From NCBI GenBank assembly GCA_034472185.1, contig JARBAK010000001.1, positions 62,001 through 126,000 on the forward strand: 64,000 nucleotides of DNA, in the 5' to 3' direction. Shown one piece after another: positions 47,635-57,552 of this stretch. This DNA comes from JARBAK01 sp034472185 (GTDB lineage: Bacteria > Pseudomonadota > Alphaproteobacteria > Rickettsiales > Midichloriaceae). The notes under the pieces were generated by a model. That model was not told where the DNA came from and did not search any database. It was given only the letters and a program-made list of their open reading frames with translations. Position numbers and translations under genes: made by a program. How positions within the stretch are numbered: position 1 is the first letter of the stretch; each line of letters starts with the position of its first letter.

Positions 47635-47961
47635 CTAATTTGATAGCAAGAAATTATTTAGCTCTAATTCCCCAGATTTATATACACATCTTATTGTGTG
47701 TGGGCTCTCTATTCGTTCAACTTTATAATTAAGCTTGGCTTTTTTTAAGGCATCTGCTGCTGTTTCTGCCTTAACTGCTTCAGTTGTGCCATCAGAATAT
47801 ATAATATTATACATTCTTCCTCCCTTTACCACAAAATACCGCGCCATCCCACGGAAATGCTCGAATTTAAGGTTCTTTTTAGCGATAGCGTTGATTATTT
47901 TATCAAATTGTGAATTAGCGGCTTCAGTCATCTGACGTTTCAACCTTCCCTTAATATTCAT
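47635..47961 (-). CDS. Conserved-looking small basic protein, function unknown
   Basis: I do not recognise this 108-aa protein. It starts at ATG 47961 (MNIKGRLKRQMTEAANSQ) and has no signal peptide or membrane segment. It is Lys/Arg-rich, with an amphipathic helix, a beta-like stretch (ARYFVVKGGRMYNIIYSDGTTEAVKAETAA split by a turn) and a C-terminal half with ADALKKAKLNYKVERIES. The alternation of charged and hydrophobic residues looks like a folded alpha/beta protein rather than a spurious frame. It lies between kdsB (convergent) and mreB (divergent), as a single-gene transcript. Confidence 0.6.
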   Translation of the reverse strand: MNIKGRLKRQMTEAANSQFDKIINAIAKKNLKFEHFRGMARYFVVKGGRMYNIIYSDGTTEAVKAETAADALKKAKLNYKVERIESPHTIRCVYKSGELELNNFLLSN

Positions 47962-48134
47962 ACATTATGAGCGCGAATGCATATTTCAACATATTAAGTA
48001 ATATGGCCTCATTTTTCAATTTAAAATGCACTTGTTATTTCAGCAAATTACCAATATATCCTAAACAAGGTTTAGTTCTTTTTCTCTTAAGATTTTGACT
48101 TTTTTAATCACTTTTATTTAGCAGCAGTTTAGCT

Positions 48135-49163
48135 ATGTGGGGTTTTTTATCTTATAATCTGGCTATAGATTTAGGGACGGCTAATAGCTTAATTTATGTG
48201 CCAAAGCACGGTGTTGTATTAAATGAGCCTTCCGTTATAGCTCTTGTGAATTACGGAAATACAATGGTACCTTATGCATTTGGGCATGAGGCGAAGATGA
48301 TGTTGGGAAAAACTCCAGCCGGGATAAAGGCAATAAGACCTCTTAAAGATGGAGTTATTGCTGATTTCAAGGCTGCTGAGGAAATGATAAAACACTTTAT
48401 ATATAAAGTACATAAAAGGCGTTTTTTTTTAAAACGTCCGCTTGTAGTAGTATGTGTGCCTTATGGTTCAACTCCAGTGGAACGTAGGGCAATACAAGAG
48501 GCTGTAGAGTGCGCAGGTGGGGGAAACGTTTTTTTAATAGAGGAGCCTATGGCTGCGGCAATCGGCGCAGGACTTCCAGTCACAGAGCCTACCGGTAGCA
48601 TGATTGTTGATATAGGTGGAGGAACTACTGAAGTGGGAGTTGTCTCTTTAGGAGGAGTAGTCTTAGCGAAGTCTGTTAGAGTTGGAGGCGATAGTATCGA
48701 TGAGTCTATTGTAACATATATACGCAAGCACCATGGTTTACTTATAGGAGAATCTATGGCTGAAAAAATTAAAAAGGACATAGGTGCTGCATGTGTTATT
48801 GATGATGAAAATATGAAGATGAGCGTGAGAGGAAGAAATTTATCTAACGGTATCCCTAGGGAGATCACCGTTTCAACAAAAGAGATCACAGAAAGTCTAG
48901 TCGACCCGGTTAAGCATATAGTTAATACCGTGAAACTTGTACTGGAATTAACACCTCCTGAGCTATCAGCTGATATAGTTGATAAAGGAATTTTTCTCAG
49001 TGGAGGAGGGGCTTTGTTAAGAGGAATTGATTTAGCAATAAAAGAAGCGACTCAGCTGCAAGTTTCTATAGCTGAGTCACCTTTAGACTGTGTTGTATTA
49101 GGAGTTGGAAAGGTAGTAGAAAATTTTTCTGCCCTTAGGCACGTACTCTTCAAACAAGATTGA
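48135..49163 (+). CDS. mreB: Rod shape-determining actin MreB
   Basis: Actin-like filament protein that positions the elongation machinery under the inner membrane, 342 aa. It shows phosphate-1 LAIDLGTANSLIYV, CVPYGSTPVERRAIQEA, EEPMAAAIGAGLPV, phosphate-2 IVDIGGGTTEVGVVSLGG and adenosine motif LSGGGALLRGID. mreC and mreD do not follow; rodA lies 12 kb away. A run of nine T followed by four A (48422-48434) in the coding strand (RRFFLKRP) is a potential slippage site. The start ATG is followed by WGFLSYNLAIDLG, matching family N-termini. Confidence 0.97.
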   Translation: MWGFLSYNLAIDLGTANSLIYVPKHGVVLNEPSVIALVNYGNTMVPYAFGHEAKMMLGKTPAGIKAIRPLKDGVIADFKAAEEMIKHFIYKVHKRRFFLKRPLVVVCVPYGSTPVERRAIQEAVECAGGGNVFLIEEPMAAAIGAGLPVTEPTGSMIVDIGGGTTEVGVVSLGGVVLAKSVRVGGDSIDESIVTYIRKHHGLLIGESMAEKIKKDIGAACVIDDENMKMSVRGRNLSNGIPREITVSTKEITESLVDPVKHIVNTVKLVLELTPPELSADIVDKGIFLSGGGALLRGIDLAIKEATQLQVSIAESPLDCVVLGVGKVVENFSALRHVLFKQD

Positions 49164-49191
49164 AGGTGTTGCATAGATTAATTATATAATA

Positions 49192-49228
49192 GGGGGGGAG
49201 TATCCATTATAGTTTCCTCCCCCCCTTT
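49192..49228. terminator. GC-rich terminator between convergent mreB and the SPFH gene
   Basis: GGGGGGGAG (49192-49200) and CTCCCCCCC (49217-49225) form a perfect 9-bp stem with a 16-nt loop, 28 nt after the mreB stop, followed by TTT on the plus strand. Convergence of mreB and the SPFH gene fits a terminator, possibly bidirectional. Seven consecutive G-C pairs are striking in such AT-rich surroundings. The T-run is short. Confidence 0.6.
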
Positions 49229-49317
49229 CCGTAGAAGAAAGTATAAAAAAAGCATATAAGCGCCCCCTGCTGTAAAGAAGTTTGTATATAAAAATCTCCC
49301 CTTTTCTTTATTCACTT

Positions 49318-50277
49318 CTATAATTCACTCCCCCTAGCTTGTTTTAATGATGCATTGATTGCAGTTGTGCTTTGTTTAACGCTATTAAAGATGGAAAAAG
49401 CTTGCGCTACTACTGAAGCGACATCATTTCCGTTCGTTGGGATAATAAGTGTATTAGACTTCTTAGCAATTGATTTAAAGGCGTCTATATATTTTTCAGC
49501 TGTTTTCATCGCCACGGCTTCTTGACCTCCATTTTCTTGCATTGCGTTGGCGATAGTTCGTATGCTATCAGCTGTAGCTTTTGCAACTAAACGTATTGCT
49601 TCTGCTTCTCCTGTTGCGCTATTTATACGCTCTTGCATTTCTGCCTCTGATGAAAGAACTACCTCTCTTTTTTGTCCTTCAGCTACATTAATAATAGATT
49701 GCATCTTGCCCTCAGATCCTAGAATGTCTGCACGCTTTTGTCGCTCAGCTGCAACCTGTGTCTCCATTGCCTTTACAACGTTCGTAGGCGGTTTAATATC
49801 TCGTATTTCATAACGCATACATTGAATTCCCCATGTTATTGCAGCGTCGTTAATTGTGGCAACTATCTGTGCATTTAAAGAATCGCGTTCTTCAAAAGTT
49901 GTATCCATTGCTATCTTTCCTATAGCAGAGCGCATGGAAGTCTGAGCTAGCTGTGTCACTGCATAATACGGATTTTCTATGCCATAAGAGGCATCAAACG
50001 GATTAGTTATTTTTACGTATATAACACCATCCAATACCAACGTCACATTATCTTTAGTAATTGCGGTTTGTTCGGCGACATTTATAGCACGCTCCTTTAG
50101 CATATGTTTATATGCAACCCTATCCATCAAAGGTATTATAAAACTTAGTCCAGATTCTAGAGCAACTTTATACTTACCGAATCTCTCTACAATCCATCTC
50201 TCCTGTTGAGGAACTATTTTAATACTACAAATCAAAGCTCCTACAGTTATTGCTGCTATAATCAAAGTTAGAAACAT
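49318..50277 (-). CDS. SPFH/Band 7 membrane protein (stomatin/QmcA-like)
   Basis: 319-aa protein with one N-terminal membrane helix (residues 2-21). The SPFH domain follows (VPQQERWIVERFGKYKVALESGL, then VDGVIY-type strand LVLDGVIYVKITNP, AQTSMRSAIGKIAMDTTFEERDSLN). Next come a long helical region rich in Glu/Ala (RQKRADILGSEGKMQSIINVAEGQKRE across about 180-210) and a C-terminal tail. This is the paraslipin / QmcA type. Such proteins form membrane microdomain rings; E. coli QmcA is a multicopy partner of FtsH-HflKC systems. It lies 100 nt downstream of gmk and close to ftsH on the same strand. Often a NfeD gene neighbours this type; none is here. Confidence 0.9.
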   Translation of the reverse strand: MFLTLIIAAITVGALICSIKIVPQQERWIVERFGKYKVALESGLSFIIPLMDRVAYKHMLKERAINVAEQTAITKDNVTLVLDGVIYVKITNPFDASYGIENPYYAVTQLAQTSMRSAIGKIAMDTTFEERDSLNAQIVATINDAAITWGIQCMRYEIRDIKPPTNVVKAMETQVAAERQKRADILGSEGKMQSIINVAEGQKREVVLSSEAEMQERINSATGEAEAIRLVAKATADSIRTIANAMQENGGQEAVAMKTAEKYIDAFKSIAKKSNTLIIPTNGNDVASVVAQAFSIFNSVKQSTTAINASLKQARGSEL

Positions 50278-50377
50278 ACCTCCTCGTTATTTTTTATAAA
50301 GATTAGTAAGAACGCACATAATTCTGTGTAGTAGAAATACTACATGTATATAATAATCACATAAACTCTAAGTTTCA

Positions 50378-51028
50378 CTATGAATCATCTACGACGCACT
50401 GCTGCATTAATGAGGCAACAAATGCTGGTAATCCCGTCCTTCTTGCTTTTTTTAATCTCTCTGCACGCAATATAGCATATACTTTTTCTAATGATTCATC
50501 AAGGTCATGGTTTATAATTGTATAATCATACTCTTGCCAGTGGCTTATCTCCCAAGTTGCTTGATTAAAACGTGTTTCAATATCAGAAGGTTTATCTCTG
50601 TTACGGTCTCGCATTCGTTCAAAGAGCGTTTCTCTTGAGGGTGGTAATATGAAAATACTTACTACATCATCTCCTGCTATAGCTTTTAATTGACGATGCC
50701 CCTGCCAATCTATTTCGAATAATACATCTTCTCCTCGCTCTAGATACTCATGCACTGCTTTTTGAGGAGTGCCATAATAATGGTCGAATATTTCAGCGTA
50801 TTCAAAAAGCTCACCTTTTTCTACCATTTTAGAAAACTCATGCTTGCTTATAAATAAATAATCCGCTCCATCCTCTTCGTTTGCCATTTTGGTTCGTGTA
50901 GTTACAGAAACCGATAAATGTACGTGAGGATCGAGATTGCGAAGTTGTTTTACTAAAGTTGTTTTTCCGGCACCAGAGGGGCCTGATAGAAGAAGCATCA
51001 AACCATGACGATTTACTCCCTTGATCAT
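50378..51028 (-). CDS. gmk: Guanylate kinase
   Basis: Cytosolic kinase that phosphorylates GMP and dGMP, 216 aa. P-loop LLSGPSGAGKTTLVKQL near residue 13, GMP-binding VSVTTRTKMANEEDGADYLFIS near 41, FEYAEIFDHYYGTP near 76 and VLFEIDWQGHRQLK near 99 are all clear. It starts 61 nt downstream of ftsH on the same strand and may share its transcript. Confidence 0.97.
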   Translation of the reverse strand: MIKGVNRHGLMLLLSGPSGAGKTTLVKQLRNLDPHVHLSVSVTTRTKMANEEDGADYLFISKHEFSKMVEKGELFEYAEIFDHYYGTPQKAVHEYLERGEDVLFEIDWQGHRQLKAIAGDDVVSIFILPPSRETLFERMRDRNRDKPSDIETRFNQATWEISHWQEYDYTIINHDLDESLEKVYAILRAERLKKARRTGLPAFVASLMQQCVVDDS

Positions 51029-51089
51029 GTGTGTATGCCTACGTTTTATGAGTTAATGGATTTTTGGACTATAAGACTTAGAGCGTATT

Positions 51090-53027
51090 TTATGCGGCCC
51101 CTATTATGGTAGTAGTATTGTTTTCGTTTTTTTTATCACTTCGGTAAATAGGAACTGAAGGGGGAGAATCTGACTCTTCTAATGTCTCTATTTGTTGAGC
51201 CCTCATTTTCCTAAAAGGATGCTCTCCTTCTTCTAGCAATATCTTTACATCTTGTCCGCTCAATGTTTCGTATTCAAGTAACATTTTAGCGAGTAAGTGA
51301 AGTGCTTCTATATTTGTATTTAATATACTTTTGGAGAGTTCATATTTGCTCTCTACCATCTTCTTCACCTCATTATCTATGCGCTTGGACATGGATTCTG
51401 ATATATGGCTTTCTTTCCCCATGGAATATCCTAAAAAGACTTCTTCTTTTTCACCACCTACAAACATAGGACCTATTTCTTCACTTAATCCCCACTGCAT
51501 AACCATCTTGCGCGCCAAATGTGTTACGTATTGTATATCGTTTCCTGCTCCCGTTGTTATTTTTGTCTTACCGAACACTAATTCCTCTGCTGCTCTGCCT
51601 CCCAATCCTATAGCCAAACGTGCATTTAACCATTCAGCTGTGTAAGAGTATTTGTCTTTCTCCGGCAAATGCATTGACAATCCCAACGCCCTTCCTCTTG
51701 GTATTATTGTTACTTTATGTAGTGGATCGGATGCTGGAATTTGTGCAGCTACAAGTGTATGACCCGCTTCATGATATGCTGTTAGGCGCTTTTCTTCCTC
51801 CGTCATTATCATCGACCTGCGCTCTCTTCCCATCATAACCTTGTCTTTGGCTTCTTCAAACATTGCCATATTCACTGCTTTATTATTGCGACGAGCAGCC
51901 ATTAAGGCCGCTTCATTTACTAAATTTGCAAGATCTGCACCTACAAATCCTGGAGTGCCGCGGGCTAATATCTTAATGTTCACGTCTTTAGTGACGGGTA
52001 CTTTTTTAATGTGCACCAATAAAATTTGTTCTCGTCCACTTATATCTGGAACTGGTATAGTGATCTGTCTATCAAAGCGCCCAGGGCGTAGCAGTGCTGG
52101 ATCCAGCACATCCGGTCTATTAGTGGCGGCGATGACAATAACTCCTTCGTTTTTAGCAAAACCATCCATTTCAACAAGCAGTTGATTTAAGGTTTGCTCT
52201 CTCTCATCATTACCACCCCCTAAACCTGCTCCCCGATGTCTTCCGACCGCGTCTATTTCATCTATAAAAATTATGCAGGGTACACTTTTTTTTGCTTGAG
52301 AGAACATGTCTCTTACCCTGCTTGCTCCCACACCAACAAACATCTCTACAAAATCTGATCCTGATATTGTAAAAAAGGGTACTCCCGCCTCTCCCGCTAT
52401 CGCGCGAGCTAAAAGAGTTTTCCCTGTTCCTGGAGAACCAACCAAAAGGCAGCCACGAGGAATTTCACCACCTAATTTTTGAAATTTACCTGGATCTTTT
52501 AAAAATTCTACTATCTCAATAAGCTCGTCTTTTGCCTCTTCTATCCCCGCAACATCTGAAAACGTTACCTTATTATTACTATAAACTAACCTTGCTTTTG
52601 ACTTGCCGAATCCCATAGCTCTATTGCCTCCTTGCATAGAACGCATAAAATATATCCAAACACCCGCTAAGAGCAATACTGGGAACCAAGAAAGCAACAC
52701 ATTGCCAAACGCTCCCAAAGAAGTTTCAATAGGAACTATTTCCATTTTCACGTGCTTGCTTTTTAGCTGATCTATAAGCTGTGGGTAAAAATTCGGTATT
52801 AGAGTTGTAAAAAGATCTCCATTTACAAGTTTCCCTTCTACGGTATTGCCTCTCATTACAACTTCATTGACATTTCCTGCTTCGAGATTTGATAAAAAAT
52901 CTGAAAACATAAGTTTTCTAGAAGTAGAACCTACACCTGAAAAAATTCCATATACGACCATTAAGAGAGCAGCCGCTACAAACCATACAAGTATGCTATT
53001 TTCAAAACGCTTAAAGTTTTTATTCAC
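51090..53027 (-). CDS. ftsH: ATP-dependent zinc metalloprotease FtsH
   Basis: Hexameric inner-membrane AAA+ protease, 645 aa. Two membrane segments near residues 10-30 and 105-127 flank a short periplasmic domain. The AAA+ part has Walker A GSPGTGKT at 197-204, Walker [17 protein letters not shown] near 255 and the second region of homology ([19 protein letters not shown]). The zinc site HEAGH lies near 418 and the third ligand lies in the [11 protein letters not shown] region. It degrades membrane proteins and SecY when jammed. It is divergent from secF, with palindromic DNA between them. A YccA-type protein, a known FtsH partner family, is encoded at 2.2-2.9 kb. Confidence 0.98.
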   Translation of the reverse strand: MNKNFKRFENSILVWFVAAALLMVVYGIFSGVGSTSRKLMFSDFLSNLEAGNVNEVVMRGNTVEGKLVNGDLFTTLIPNFYPQLIDQLKSKHVKMEIVPIETSLGAFGNVLLSWFPVLLLAGVWIYFMRSMQGGNRAMGFGKSKARLVYSNNKVTFSDVAGIEEAKDELIEIVEFLKDPGKFQKLGGEIPRGCLLVGSPGTGKTLLARAIAGEAGVPFFTISGSDFVEMFVGVGASRVRDMFSQAKKSVPCIIFIDEIDAVGRHRGAGLGGGNDEREQTLNQLLVEMDGFAKNEGVIVIAATNRPDVLDPALLRPGRFDRQITIPVPDISGREQILLVHIKKVPVTKDVNIKILARGTPGFVGADLANLVNEAALMAARRNNKAVNMAMFEEAKDKVMMGRERRSMIMTEEEKRLTAYHEAGHTLVAAQIPASDPLHKVTIIPRGRALGLSMHLPEKDKYSYTAEWLNARLAIGLGGRAAEELVFGKTKITTGAGNDIQYVTHLARKMVMQWGLSEEIGPMFVGGEKEEVFLGYSMGKESHISESMSKRIDNEVKKMVESKYELSKSILNTNIEALHLLAKMLLEYETLSGQDVKILLEEGEHPFRKMRAQQIETLEESDSPPSVPIYRSDKKNENNTTTIIGAA

Positions 53028-53066
53028 TTTTGGTTTCTTTTATTGTTTGTTAAGAGAAAATATTGT

Positions 53067-53154
53067 CGCATCCTGCTGCAGCAAGATGCGTGTACGAAGT
53101 AGAAAGACACTACGACACATGCTACAAATTTCTTATTACAGCAGCGTTTGCTGT
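53067..53154. repeat. Near-palindrome and hairpin in the ftsH-secF divergent region
   Basis: 53067-53090 (CGCATCCTGCTG then CAGCAAGATGCG) is a near-perfect 24-bp palindrome with one mismatched pair (C/A) and no spacer. ACAGCA (53138-53143) and TGCTGT (53149-53154) form a second 6-bp stem with a 5-nt loop; its arms repeat the TGCTG/CAGCA core of the first. Both sit in the 189-nt divergent region, so shared operators are plausible. Confidence 0.5.
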
Positions 53155-53216
53155 GCAGTATACAACACCATTATAGGAATTGATACCTTATTTTAGAACC
53201 TAATTATTGTAATCAA

Positions 53217-54167
53217 ATGGCTTTGCGTTTTTTAATATTACCGAAGATGGTCCCAGATCATACACAAATCAATTTTATTGGATTGCGTAAGTACGCATTT
53301 ACATTGAGTATTTTATTATCATTATCTACCTGTCTTTTACTTCTTTTTCGTGGGCTGAATGTTGGAATAGATTTTGCAGGTGGGATTCTTGTAGATTTTT
53401 CTTATACAGGACGTATTAATACAAATAATTTACGACAGGGGTTATCGGAAGAGCTGGGCTATCACAGTTTTAATGTGCAAGAGTATGTGCAGGAAGGGAG
53501 CTCTCATATTATGGTACGCCTTCAACCCAAGGGGGTGAATCATCAAAGGGAGATAGACGCTTTAAAGATGTTCTTAAATTATTCATGCCTCCCCTCTTTG
53601 CAAGAAGAGAAAGAATGCGTAATTGATTTCAAAAAGATAGATTATATAGGTCCTAAAGTTGTCAACACGGACATTAAAAAAGCGATACAGGCATTAGTAT
53701 TGGTTTTGATTGCGATGATGATGTATGCATGTGTGAGATTTGATTGGCAATTTGGTGTGGGAGTAGTGGTAGCATTGTTTCATGATATTTTAGCTACCTT
53801 AGGTTTCTATTCTATAAGCGGATATGAGTTTGATTTAACCTCTGTTGCAGCAATTTTAACAATTGTAGGATATTCAATAAATGATAGTGTAGTCATATAT
53901 GATAGAATCAGGGAAAATATGAAAAAACTAGCGGGACAATCGCTTGCAACAATCATAAATACAAGCATTAATAATACGCTATCCAGAACGATTATGACTG
54001 TAGCGACTACTCTGCTTGTATGCGTAATTCTTGCACTTTTTGGGGGTAATAATCTTAGGGGATTTAGCGTTGCTACATGCTTTGGTATAGCATTCGGCAC
54101 ATACTCTTCGATCTATATCGCAGCTCCTATTTTACTACTGATATCGAATAGAAAGCCCATACGTTGA
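53217..54167 (+). CDS. secF: Protein translocase subunit SecF
   Basis: RND-fold inner-membrane protein that, with SecD, uses the proton gradient to assist Sec export, 316 aa with six membrane segments. It has the N-terminal FRGLNVGIDFAGGILVDF, then YIGPKVVNTDIKKAIQALVLVLIAMM, VVALFHDILATLGFYSI and TIVGYSINDSVVIYDRIREN, and C-terminal NNTLSRTIMTVATTLLVCV. secD and yajC, usually adjacent, are absent from the window. ATG 53217. Confidence 0.96.
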   Translation: MALRFLILPKMVPDHTQINFIGLRKYAFTLSILLSLSTCLLLLFRGLNVGIDFAGGILVDFSYTGRINTNNLRQGLSEELGYHSFNVQEYVQEGSSHIMVRLQPKGVNHQREIDALKMFLNYSCLPSLQEEKECVIDFKKIDYIGPKVVNTDIKKAIQALVLVLIAMMMYACVRFDWQFGVGVVVALFHDILATLGFYSISGYEFDLTSVAAILTIVGYSINDSVVIYDRIRENMKKLAGQSLATIINTSINNTLSRTIMTVATTLLVCVILALFGGNNLRGFSVATCFGIAFGTYSSIYIAAPILLLISNRKPIR

Positions 54168-54235
54168 AAATAAAAAGGGAGGCAGAAAGAAAAAAAAAGA
54201 GGATATTTCACACTTTCTCCTTCGATGACGTGGGG

Positions 54236-55786
54236 TCAAAGCGGTATATTTGCGTGTTTCTTCAGTTGTTTACTGACTTGTTTGTTTTCCAATAAAGAAA
54301 GCGCTCTACATATGCGCCATCTGGTGTTATGTGGGCGAATGATATCATCTATAAATCCACGAGAAGCTGCAATTGTAGGAGAGGCAAATGCTTCTTGATA
54401 TTCTACAATTTTTTGGTGTTGTTCTTCTTGGGATAATTTATCCTTTTTATATAAAAGTGCTACCGCAGCTTCAGCTCCCATTACTGCTATTTCAGCACTT
54501 GCCCATGCATAATTTATATCACTTCCCAAATGTTTAGAGCTCATAACTATATATGCACCACCATATGCTTTTCTTACAACAACTGCAATTTTAGGTACTG
54601 TAGCTTCCGCATAAGCATACAGAAGCTTCGCGCCATGTTTTATTATACCTTCATGTTCTTGCGATACTCCTGGCAGGAACCCTGGTACATCGACTAGAGT
54701 CAAAATAGGGATAGAGAAAGCATCACAGAATCGAACAAATCGCGCTGCTTTTAGAGAAGCGTTTATATCGAGACATCCTGCTAAGTGATCAGGCTGGTTA
54801 GCAACAATTCCTACCGTTTTACCCTCAAACCTTGCAAAAGCGATAATTATATTTTGGGCAAACTCACGTTTTAATTCGAATACATTTCCTTCATCAACAA
54901 TTTTGTATATGAGTTGCCTCATATCATAAGGTTTATTGGGGTTATCTGGGACTAAACTACTAAGGGATTTTTCTATCCTATCTGCAGGATCGCAAGTTTG
55001 CACAACGGGCGGAAGAGAGGCATTTGAAAGCGGTAAAAAATCAAAAAACCTTCTAACTTGTTGTAAACAAGCAATGTCATTAGCGAAGTGCATATCGCAT
55101 ACACCACTTTTAGCAGAATGTACGTGCGCACCCCCTAATTTTTCGTGAGTGACTTCTTCATATGTAACCGTTTTAACAATATCGGGACCGGTTAAATACA
55201 TATAAGATGTATTTCTAACCATAAACACAAAATCCGTTAAGGCGGGAGAGTACACGGCCCCCCCAGCACACGGGCCCATTATAACCGAAATTTGCGGTAT
55301 AAGTCCTGATGCCTTAACGTTACGTGAAAAAATTTCGCCGTATCCTGCTAGTGCGTCCACTCCTTCTTGTATGCGTGCTCCTCCTGAATCGTTAATAAAG
55401 ATTATCGGAGCTAATGTTTTCAACGCTAGATCCTGTATTTTAGTAATTTTTCTGGCATGTACCTCTCCCAGAGAGCCACCCATAACAGTAAAATCTTGGC
55501 TACATACGAATACTCTTCGCCCATTGATTGTCCCGAAACACGTGATCACACCATCACCTGGGCATATTTCCTCTTGCATGCAAAAATTTCCGCATCTATG
55601 CTCTGCGAAACTATCTATTTCTTCGAAAGAATCTGGATCTAGTAATACTTCTATACGCTCTCTAGCTGTTAGTTTACCCCTTTTATGCTGTGCACTTACT
55701 CTTTGGGCGCCCCCTCCCAGCCTTGATAATTTACGTTTTTTTTCGAGTAGATCTAATACTCGTGTACTATGTTCTCTTTTCGTCAT
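54236..55786 (-). CDS. pccB: Propionyl-CoA carboxylase beta subunit
   Basis: Carboxyltransferase subunit that moves CO2 from biotin to propionyl-CoA, giving methylmalonyl-CoA, 516 aa. It has the crotonase-like carboxyltransferase blocks [59 protein letters not shown] and [16 protein letters not shown] in the N-terminal half, and [14 protein letters not shown] and [18 protein letters not shown] in the C-terminal half. The biotin carboxylase subunit (pccA) is elsewhere. It starts 3 nt after the pepA stop, so the two form an operon. Rickettsiales are known to keep propionyl-CoA carboxylase. Confidence 0.94.
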   Translation of the reverse strand: MTKREHSTRVLDLLEKKRKLSRLGGGAQRVSAQHKRGKLTARERIEVLLDPDSFEEIDSFAEHRCGNFCMQEEICPGDGVITCFGTINGRRVFVCSQDFTVMGGSLGEVHARKITKIQDLALKTLAPIIFINDSGGARIQEGVDALAGYGEIFSRNVKASGLIPQISVIMGPCAGGAVYSPALTDFVFMVRNTSYMYLTGPDIVKTVTYEEVTHEKLGGAHVHSAKSGVCDMHFANDIACLQQVRRFFDFLPLSNASLPPVVQTCDPADRIEKSLSSLVPDNPNKPYDMRQLIYKIVDEGNVFELKREFAQNIIIAFARFEGKTVGIVANQPDHLAGCLDINASLKAARFVRFCDAFSIPILTLVDVPGFLPGVSQEHEGIIKHGAKLLYAYAEATVPKIAVVVRKAYGGAYIVMSSKHLGSDINYAWASAEIAVMGAEAAVALLYKKDKLSQEEQHQKIVEYQEAFASPTIAASRGFIDDIIRPHNTRWRICRALSLLENKQVSKQLKKHANIPL

Positions 55787-55789
55787 GGC

Positions 55790-57313
55790 CTATTCGTAAA
55801 ACTTAGCTAAGAATTGATCTAAAAGACGCACACCAAATCCTGTGGCTCCTTTTATTCCAAATTTTGTATTATGCTTCACACATGCTACGCCAGCAATATC
55901 TATATGTGCCCATTTATGATTTTTTACGAAACGTTGCAAGAATTGTGCTGCTGTAATACTTCCTCCACCTCTACTGCTACCAGTATTTTTAACATCAGCT
56001 ATTTCTGAATTAATCTGAGAGTCATAATGATCTCCCAGTGGAAGACGCCATAAATTCTCTCCCGTTATTTCTCCAGCATCTTGTAATTTTTCAGCAAGTT
56101 CTGTGTCATTTGCAAATAGGCCTGCATAACCATCTCCTAACGCTACTGTAATGGCACCCGTCAGAGTTGCTAGATCAACAATAATTTTGGGGTTATAGAA
56201 TTGTTGAGCATAACATAACAAGTCTACTAAAACGAGCCTGCCTTCTGCATCAGTATTGTCTATCTCTATTGTTTGTCCTGACATTGAAACTACTATGTCG
56301 CCAGGTCTTTGAGCGCTCCCAGAAGGCATATTTTCAACAAGTCCGACGATGCAAATGACGTGTGCCTTAGCCTTTCGTGTAGCAAGAAGCTGTATAAGAC
56401 CCACTACCACAGCAGCTCCTGCCATATCAGATTTCATTTCTGCCATTCCATTAGAGGGCTTAATACTTATACCGCCACTATCGAATGTTACCCCCTTTCC
56501 TATGAATATAATTGGTTGTGTACTGTCTTCTATTCCCTTCCACTCCATCACTACAACACGCGGTTCGTTTATGCTTCCTTGTGCTACTCCTAGCAGCGCT
56601 CTCATCTGTAATTGATGCAGTTCTTGAGGATTTAATACAGTAACTTTGACTCCAAGTTCAGACAATATAACACATTTTTCGCTAAAAATTGCAGGTGATA
56701 ATTCATTCGCTGGCTCCGATACTAAATCTTGTGTAGTGAAAACTGCAGCTACTACCGCATCTATATTCACTAGTGTGTCCGCTAAAAGTTTTTTATCGTG
56801 CACTACTATTGAGACTTTCTTTAAGGAGTTTTCCAGACTTTCACGTTTTATCGTACGGTATCTATTAAATCTGTAACTTTTTAACGCGATACCTATAGCT
56901 AGATTATAAGCTATTTGCTGTTCTTCTATGTCACATAACTTTTCAACATATATTGTGGCTTCTTCAAGTCCTTTATTGTTCATTTCAGCCGTGATGCTAG
57001 CTCCGATAGCATAGAAAGTTTGAGGTGAGATCTGTTTTTTAGGCCCTGTTCCTATTAATACCAATTCTCTTATGCCTTTATCTAATGGAGCTTGTAATGA
57101 TGGTGGTAGAGCTATGGATAAAACTTGCTCTTTTTCGCATTTAAAGCTCTTATTTATTAGCAATACATTGCGCACAAAGTTCACTATTTCATTATCTACT
57201 TTTTGCAAAGTTAAGTAAAGGTCTTCAAAATTTTCTACAAGAATGATGTTTGCTATGCCAGACTGTAGGGTGGATACTTTAGGATCATCACGACTGAATA
57301 CGTCAAAATTCAT
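55790..57313 (-). CDS. pepA: Cytosol (leucyl) aminopeptidase, M17 family
   Basis: Hexameric di-metal aminopeptidase that frees N-terminal residues from peptides, about 507 aa. Metal and active-site residues are in GKGVTFDSGGISIKPSNGM and EMKSDMAGAAVVVGL near residues 255-285 and in EIDNTDAEGRLVLVDLL near 345, the M17 signature NTDAEGRL. E. coli PepA is also a DNA-binding recombination accessory protein. ATG 57313 is favoured over ATG 57328 because GAGG lies 7 nt upstream of it. The plausible role in this lifestyle is turnover of host-derived or internal peptides (inference). Confidence 0.95.
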   Translation of the reverse strand: MNFDVFSRDDPKVSTLQSGIANIILVENFEDLYLTLQKVDNEIVNFVRNVLLINKSFKCEKEQVLSIALPPSLQAPLDKGIRELVLIGTGPKKQISPQTFYAIGASITAEMNNKGLEEATIYVEKLCDIEEQQIAYNLAIGIALKSYRFNRYRTIKRESLENSLKKVSIVVHDKKLLADTLVNIDAVVAAVFTTQDLVSEPANELSPAIFSEKCVILSELGVKVTVLNPQELHQLQMRALLGVAQGSINEPRVVVMEWKGIEDSTQPIIFIGKGVTFDSGGISIKPSNGMAEMKSDMAGAAVVVGLIQLLATRKAKAHVICIVGLVENMPSGSAQRPGDIVVSMSGQTIEIDNTDAEGRLVLVDLLCYAQQFYNPKIIVDLATLTGAITVALGDGYAGLFANDTELAEKLQDAGEITGENLWRLPLGDHYDSQINSEIADVKNTGSSRGGGSITAAQFLQRFVKNHKWAHIDIAGVACVKHNTKFGIKGATGFGVRLLDQFLAKFYE

Positions 57314-57552
57314 ATAACAAGTCCTCATCTCAAAATTAACATGATAACAGCAGCTGCAACGGTCTCTTAGTTCCTATTGGCTCTAGTTACTCTAACGCGC
57401 AACGCATATAGAAGCGCATATTGTAGATCGCGTATATGCTTTCTAGATAAAATTGTTCTTCTATTTGTGCAAATAAAAAGTACTTTAAATACTCGAAGAT
57501 CTAAATAAAAGTTATTAACTGCTGCTACAGCGAAGTAATTTTAGCGACAATC

